In this document: positions 58,701 through 64,000 of the stretch, in pieces
Layout: the number at the start of each line of letters is the position of its first letter
Numbering within the stretch: position 1 is the first letter of the stretch
NCBI GenBank assembly: GCA_022605405.1
Contig: JABYQQ010000003.1
Coordinates: 1,674,001 to 1,738,000, forward strand
Direction of reading: 5' to 3'
Origin: Earliella scabrosa
Lineage: Eukaryota > Basidiomycota > Agaricomycetes > Polyporales > Polyporaceae
Length of the DNA: 64,000 bases
Translations under genes and position numbers: made by a program
Notes under the pieces: model-generated
Databases searched by the model: none
The model's input: the letters and a program-made list of their open reading frames with translations, nothing else
What the model was told of the DNA's origin: nothing

Positions 58701-59846
58701 CGCTATGTCAATCCGTTTGTCGCACAGGCGTATCAAGACGTAGTCGGACGCCAGCAGACACCCGCAGCCCCGCAGCCGAGCTTGACACCGTCAGCGCCTT
58801 CTCCGCAGGCCCATATCCACCCTTCCGCGGAGAGCCACGAGTCATGCCCGTCCCACGATGCAGTAGAGGGAGGAGTTCAGGACCCGCCGCTGGCTCTGCC
58901 CGTGTCTCTTCCCTGGCGGGACCTGGAGGACGATCAGCTGTGCGGTATTCCAACAAGTGCTGCCGCGCCAGCGCGCGCGAAGTTGACTGATACGATGCTC
59001 CTGGCGATGGAGCGAGAGTTGGACGACATCGACATCTACCTTCCTTCGCTCTACCACAGTCTGATTCGCAAACATCCGGCATTGCAGGCCGCTGTCGAAG
59101 TGGAGCGCAAACTGCGCGAAGGGCAAGCGCACGACGCTCTCAACAACCTCCGCCTAGCGCTGATGGCTAGTTATAGCCTCAAGAACCTCGCGACCCAGGG
59201 CGCGGGTCAGGCGCATGGGCAGCGCGTTCGCGATTTGGAACAAACTCATAGAAAGGCAGGCAACAAGGCGAGGGATGAATACCGTCAAATCCGCAATACA
59301 ATGATCGTTTTGGGTATGCCGCGCGCGGACAAGACCTTCCCTGAGCTCACGGACGCCGACTGCCAAGCCATCGCGGAGAGTCGCCATAGAGGCGAGAGTC
59401 GCACCACGCGCAGCTGGCTATGGGCAGATCTGTCAATTCTCTCGCGAAATCTAGACTCTGGTGTGAAGACGTTCATGATCAAACGTGAGGGACTGACTCC
59501 ATAGACTCAAGGAGGCTAAGGCTCACTTGTCGGACTAGATTCACGACCCCATTGGTTCCGATGTCGTGCGGCGAAAGCACGTTGGGAGGAAGAAGTATTC
59601 TTGAAGCGCGAAGAAATGTACCGAACACTGTTGTTCTTCCGACGAGGCATCGACAGCTGGACAAGCGAAGCGCAGGCCGCAAGCGAGGGGGGGCGTCTCG
59701 GTGCTGCGGTGTATTCTCGACGGTACGAGCGCGTTTGTCTGCAGATGATTACCCGTGCAACTCAATGTATATTAGACAGGCGCATCGCTATCACCGATTA
59801 CTGGCCGGTGCGCAACAACTCTATCCGCGAGAGGTCTACGAGGTGA
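55709..59846 (+). CDS. KDZ-class transposase with CxC2 cysteine cluster, ten exons
   Basis: Exons 55709-56215, 56273-56974, 57024-57205, 57268-57433, 57490-57623, 57680-58092, 58149-58349, 58399-58516, 58580-59484 and 59539-59846 join in perfect phase to about 1211 residues. The first ~170 residues are basic and disordered. Cys203/Cys206 open the CxC2 module (DETCASC, YRCPECF, HLCAPCVLKVH, FHRLQRW, AGHGGRACP, FCECTHPE). Next is LLRLGLYPASWSLPRTAFTL, then CPACPQPGMNM. Catalytic acidic residues fit the KDZ pattern: Asp474 in AIDGNYH, Asp590 in YYDVGCQY, and Glu658/Glu661 in YDGETNERKW. The end has the family's LREGQAHDALNNLRLALMAS helices. KDZ (Kyakuja-Dileera-Zisupton) elements are DNA transposons of fungi and animals. 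All phases and acidic residues are intact, so it may be active. The last exon could alternatively be spliced to end near 59905. Confidence 0.85.
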
Positions 59847-59909
59847 GCGGTCAAGAAGATAGCGTGCGCTCTTACTCAACTTGTACCACTAGACGCAAGG
59901 ATTGAACTG

Positions 59910-60319
59910 AGAACACTTTGCTTTGACTGGTAGCGTAGGCGTGCTGCGTAAAACTGCGCGCATTGTGTTCTCTCTCCTGTTATGAACATCTATTGATCCT
60001 CGAGATGGGACGTAGCACTAGTCGGCGGCGAGGGGCCCGCAATGTTTGAACAAGTTGATGACGACAGTCCCAGACAACCACTACAAATCCATAACGTGAT
60101 CTGAACTACCGGCATGAGCACACTGATAGGATGCAAGACCACTGCATATGAGCTTGTACGTATATGAACCCTGACAGCGCTTCCGACACATTACCAAGGC
60201 AACTGCGACGGATTGCGCGCGCGGTTGCCAATGGCCTGCATTCGTGGAGTTCTGAGGAGCAATTGATTCAGTTAGAGGGAATGCATACATGAAGCCGAAT
60301 GAGGGTCTCACCTTCTCGT
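59910..60319. other. Intergenic after the transposase
   Basis: Would hold the right end of the KDZ transposon, but I could not match any inverted repeat here with the left side. No gene was seen. Confidence 0.3.
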
Positions 60320-61279
60320 TCACGACGTATTCCTACGAGAGTGGGTCACGGCGGCGGGGTCCAACCAAGCGTGGCCGCGGTGACACAAAGGCGAACACAT
60401 AGGCCCGCCCCTCCTCCACCTGGTGATAGAGTCCACGAGAACACGAGGCACTCCTTCACCGGGCAACCGACCGCGCACCGGGGCGATTGGGCCACAGAGG
60501 CAATGCGAATCGCCAAATGACCGGATGACGGCATAACAGGTGGGCGATCTTCGTCCTGCGCACTCTCCATGTCCCGGCAGGTCTTCGTAGAAGAGCGCGG
60601 CGTCCCATCCCATATCCTCCCAGCCTTCAATAGCCTCCTGGGTGTCTGGGTACGGCTGTCCACGTTCGTTCATGTGAGTGGGGTTCCATAGAATGCATCT
60701 ATCCCGCACGAGGGCAGCGTATGCCACGCAAAACGACGCAGGCGAGATGTATGTGAACAGGGCTGTGTTCCACTCTGAAGTCAGCGGGAGGAGAGGGGAC
60801 GAGCTGGTACTTTGAAAGACGTTGACGACGCGATCCGCTTGCGAGTTGGTGAGGGTGGTGACGTGTGCCACGCCATTAGGCAGAGCTTCCGGCGCATGGT
60901 TGTCAGGTGGAACGAGTGTGTAGTGGTGGACGCTTTCGAGATGAACGACGACATCGGCATAGGATTGATGCAGCGTGTAGACATCAGCGTATGGAGGACA
61001 CGGATAATCAGGGTATAGCGCGGCCAGCGCAGCCTCCCCCCCGACTACTGCAGCGCTTTGCGCGAACTGAGCGACAAGGGACTGCCGGTCTTCCACAAAG
61101 TGGCCGAGAAGGCGAGTGAATCGCCCACTCAGCTCAGCGGACGCATATCGGTCGCCTATTTCGGAAGTCGCACGCAGATTGAGCAACCCTTCGGCATCAC
61201 AGTGGGAAATGACTTGCATGGCCACGTCGGGGACAAGGACGCCGAATAGAGGGGGGGGCGGGTATGCAGCGGAAGACAT
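60320..61279 (-). CDS. Second member of the SGS-AL/CDLDIF family, diverged
   Basis: A 319-codon frame. An F-box-like N-terminus (PDVAMQVISHCDAEGLLNLR) is followed by VVGGEAALAALYP and the acidic YADVYTLHQSYADVV, the counterpart of SGSQALQLL and CDLDIF in the gene at 1361-2517. Then come NTALFTYISPASFCVAYAAL and GDSHCLCGPIAP, matching NFFTGRHAVSLFPQ and GDRYCWVLPFTP there. The SGS motif is VGG here. Coding character drops after GPIAP (about 60480), where a GTGCGC donor is possible, so the annotated C-terminus may be wrong and one or more downstream exons may exist. The start at 61279 is 265 bp from the end of foldback copy 2. Confidence 0.55.
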   Translation of the reverse strand: MSSAAYPPPPLFGVLVPDVAMQVISHCDAEGLLNLRATSEIGDRYASAELSGRFTRLLGHFVEDRQSLVAQFAQSAAVVGGEAALAALYPDYPCPPYADVYTLHQSYADVVVHLESVHHYTLVPPDNHAPEALPNGVAHVTTLTNSQADRVVNVFQSTSSSPLLPLTSEWNTALFTYISPASFCVAYAALVRDRCILWNPTHMNERGQPYPDTQEAIEGWEDMGWDAALFYEDLPGHGECAGRRSPTCYAVIRSFGDSHCLCGPIAPVRGRLPGEGVPRVLVDSITRWRRGGPMCSPLCHRGHAWLDPAAVTHSRRNTS

Positions 61280-61543
61280 GGTCAGAAGCCTGCGAGCGGC
61301 CGAGTCAGAGGAGTCACTGCGAAAGTAGTAACACCTAGGACATACAGGGAGCGTGGGAAGCCAGTGTTCAAGCCTGAGGTCTTAGCCGGGCATCTCAGAG
61401 CGCACACAGACAGAGGTACATACGTACAACCCTCGCCCTCAGCCCAATATTGTCTTCGTGAATTGCGCGGCGTAAGTAGACGGCAAGTGGACTCGGCGCG
61501 CGCAAGCCTATCAAGTACGGCAATCTCGTGGGAGGATCTGGGG
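61280..61543. other. Between the family gene and foldback copy 2
   Basis: Only 264 bp. The minus-strand frame through it starts inside the foldback end and is not credible. The seven bases before the element, TCTGGGG (61537-61543), are the expected left target duplication; the right copy lies outside the window. Confidence 0.4.
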
Positions 61544-64000
61544 CACCAGTAGTTTCCACTTTTGTAATACAAAACACCAGTACCCTGGTGCAATAATTAT
61601 TAATTCTGTGGTGCATTGTAAAACCATCCTGTACTACAATGAGCTATTGTAATACAACCCTTCAAGCATTATAAAACTCACAGGGGGGCAGGGGATATAT
61701 TATAGCCTCCCCATTATAAAACCCCCTTGTTTGTTGTTATATAATGTACTCATTGTATAATGACCTCTCAGTGATTATAAAACTCCGCATTTACAATGAG
61801 AGAACACATATTATAAAACCCCTGGGTGATTAGATCGTTGTAGAACCATTATAAAACTCACCCCTAGAGCATCCAGATTAGATGATTGTAAAACTGTTAT
61901 AAAACTTGCTATCATATCAGGCTGATTAGATGCTTGTATATCCATTGTAAAACTATGATCTAGATCATATGACTGATGGCACAGAAGCTTATCTAACGAT
62001 CTGGGCGCTTTTTTGACGCCCAAATGCGGTAATGGCTGGTATGGGGGGGTTACTGATCTGCCCCATAGCTCCCTCAATACTGCACCTATTCCCATGGGTG
62101 TAGGTGCAATAGATTCGCATTTTTATACCCTATTAGATGGTGCAATGCTGGGAATGATTGATGGGCTAATGGGGCAGCTATGCCCTGAATACTCTAGCAG
62201 CCCCCTAGCCAGGGGTATCTCTTGCCCTGCTTTAGGGTACCCAGGGCATCTATGCTTATGAGCAAGATGGCATCATATAGGGATACCTAAGGGCTACTGG
62301 ACGCATTTTTGTTTAGTGTGATACATGCAGTATTGATGGAGATATGATGTATTTCATTTTCGCAAAAAGTGGCCACTTTGTTTGGTCCATTACTTGGGTA
62401 CCCCTGGGTACCACACCACGCCGTTACCACCACTGTGTAGGTATTAAGAGGGGCTTTCCAACGGTATATCATACACCCCAAACCATCCACCTCCACCCAC
62501 CCTCTCCTCCTGACCCCCTTCCCATCAATCCCCTTATATATCCCTTTAGGGGCATCGGATCAGCTCACAACTTTAGAAGTATATACTAGACATATATTAC
62601 AGTCTGTTCTGAGGATATGACATGCCACAGTTATCTACACCTTCCCAGTCATAGCAAACAATTTCTAGCATACACATTACATGTTCCCTCTATATCCTGG
62701 GAACCATATCACCAATTGACAAGCGGTCTTTTGCACTCTGTTAATATATAGTAGAGCTACTTCTGTACCAATTTTGATCCCCCAGAGATGTGTTGATCTG
62801 TCTGCATAATCCTATCAGTGGTGAACAGAGATAACCACTTGGTATTAGATCTAGGGTGATATACACCTCCATAGGTTCAGATAGAGATCTCCTAAGTGCT
62901 CTGTATTGAATGCAAAAACAATCATGGAAAATGGTTGAGTACATGTGGTGATATGGCAAAAGAGGTGCTGGATGGCCATTTGTGAACTCTGCACAGCACA
63001 TGCAGCTGCACTATTCACACAACTGCCTCCCGGCACCTCTTTTAGCATATCACCACATGTACTCAACCATTTTCCATGATTGTTTTTGCATTCAATACAG
63101 AGCACTTAGGAGATCTCATGTGCTGTGCAGAGTTCACAAATGGCCATCCAGCACCTCTTTTGCCATATCACCACATGTACTCAACCATTTTCCATGATTG
63201 TTTTTGCATTCAATACAGAGCACTTAGGAGATCTCTATCTGAACCTATGGAGGTGTATATCACCCTAGATCTAATACCAAGTGGTTATCTCTGTTCACCA
63301 CTGATAGGATTATGCAGACAGATCAACACATCTCTGGGGGATCAAAATTGGTACAGAAGTAGCTCTACTATATATTAACAGACTGCAAAAGACCGCTTGT
63401 CAATTGGTGATATGGTTCCCAGGATATAGAGGGAACATGTAATGTGTATGCTAGAAATTGTTTGCTATGACTGGGAAGGTGTAGATAACTGTGGCATGTC
63501 ATATCCTCAGAACAGACTGTAATATATGTCTAGTATATACTTCTAAAGTTGTGAGCTGATCCGATGCCCCTAAAGGGATATATAAGGGGATTGATGGGAA
63601 GGGGGTCAGGAGGAGAGGGTGGGTGGAGGTGGATGGTTTGGGGTGTATGATATACCGTTGGAAAGCCCCTCTTAATACCTACACAGTGGTGGTAACGGCG
63701 TGGTGTGGTACCCAGGGGTACCCAAGTAATGGACCAAACAAAGTGGCCACTTTTTGCGAAAATGAAATACATCATATCTCCATCAATACTGCATGTATCA
63801 CACTAAACAAAAATGCGTCCAGTAGCCCTTAGGTATCCCTATATGATGCCATCTTGCTCATAAGCATAGATGCCCTGGGTACCCTAAAGCAGGGCAAGAG
63901 ATACCCCTGGCTAGGGGGCTGCTAGAGTATTCAGGGCATAGCTGCCCCATTAGCCCATCAATCATTCCCAGCATTGCACCATCTAATAGGGTATAAAAAT
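61544..64000. mobile_element. Foldback element, copy 2, right end beyond the window
   Basis: Begins with the same CACCAGTAGTTTCCACTTTT end as copy 1. The left arm 61544-62968 matches the right arm of copy 1 almost base for base. The 64-bp spacer (62969-63032) is the exact reverse complement of the copy 1 spacer. A 118-bp segment (63118-63235) then repeats spacer and arm sequence in the copy 1 orientation. The right arm continues to the window end. By comparison with copy 1 it should finish about 575 bp further on, for a total near 3.03 kb. No coding frame is present. Confidence 0.88.

Noticed and set aside
55600..60000. Terminal inverted repeats of the KDZ transposon
   Set aside because: A weak GCGCGC...GCAGCACG similarity between the two flanks is too short and gapped to be called an end.

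Overview
This window looks like a piece of an agaricomycete (wood-decay type basidiomycete) genome. The coding regions are split by many short introns (about 45-65 bp, GTRNGT donors, CTRAY branch sites). Several gene families are ones I recognise as lineage-expanded in Agaricomycetes: F-box proteins, a KDZ-class transposase with its CxC2 cysteine cluster, Ulp1-like proteins, and several uncharacterised multi-copy families. There are no bacterial operons, Shine-Dalgarno sites, rRNA genes or convincing tRNA genes.

Layout. 1-16 kb: an F-box-like pseudogene fragment, a gene of a multi-copy family with an SGS-AL / CDLDIF motif (1361-2517, minus), an F-box gene (3020-4137, minus), a long gene-poor stretch, two uncharacterised genes (10123-11015 and 11849-12499, minus) and a six-exon LAMMER/CLK-type kinase (13317-14714, minus). 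16-20 kb: a pyrimidine-rich stretch with one small four-exon gene. 20-25.4 kb: a conspicuously AT-rich block carrying one multi-exon minus-strand gene whose intron holds a 717-bp hAT-type element. 25.4-40 kb: tandem duplications, an Ulp1-like gene (27456-28571, plus) and several uncharacterised genes whose exon phases fit. 40-43.7 kb: a zinc-finger-like gene split by a second hAT-type element (41108-41823), next to two intact uncharacterised genes. 44-48.5 kb: a large gene ending in a basic nuclear-localisation-like tail, plus a truncated paralogue. 48.9-54.5 kb: a gene of an expanded agaricomycete family, split by a 2.9-kb almost fully palindromic (foldback) element. 55.7-59.8 kb: an apparently intact ten-exon KDZ transposase. 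60.3 kb onward: a second member of the SGS-AL/CDLDIF family, then a second foldback copy that runs off the window end.

What stands out is transposition caught at base resolution. All three elements with both ends in the window have target-site duplications (7 bp for the foldback; 8 bp for each hAT). Removing the element plus one duplication copy on paper restores an open frame in two host genes and an ordinary intron in the third. The two foldback copies carry their 64-bp central spacer in opposite orientations, and one has a 118-bp partial duplication at its centre. This is direct evidence of arm-to-arm rearrangement. The element has no plausible coding capacity, so its mobilising enzyme is unknown.

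Most gene models here are my own splice reconstructions, checked for phase. Functional names are given only where motifs are visible.
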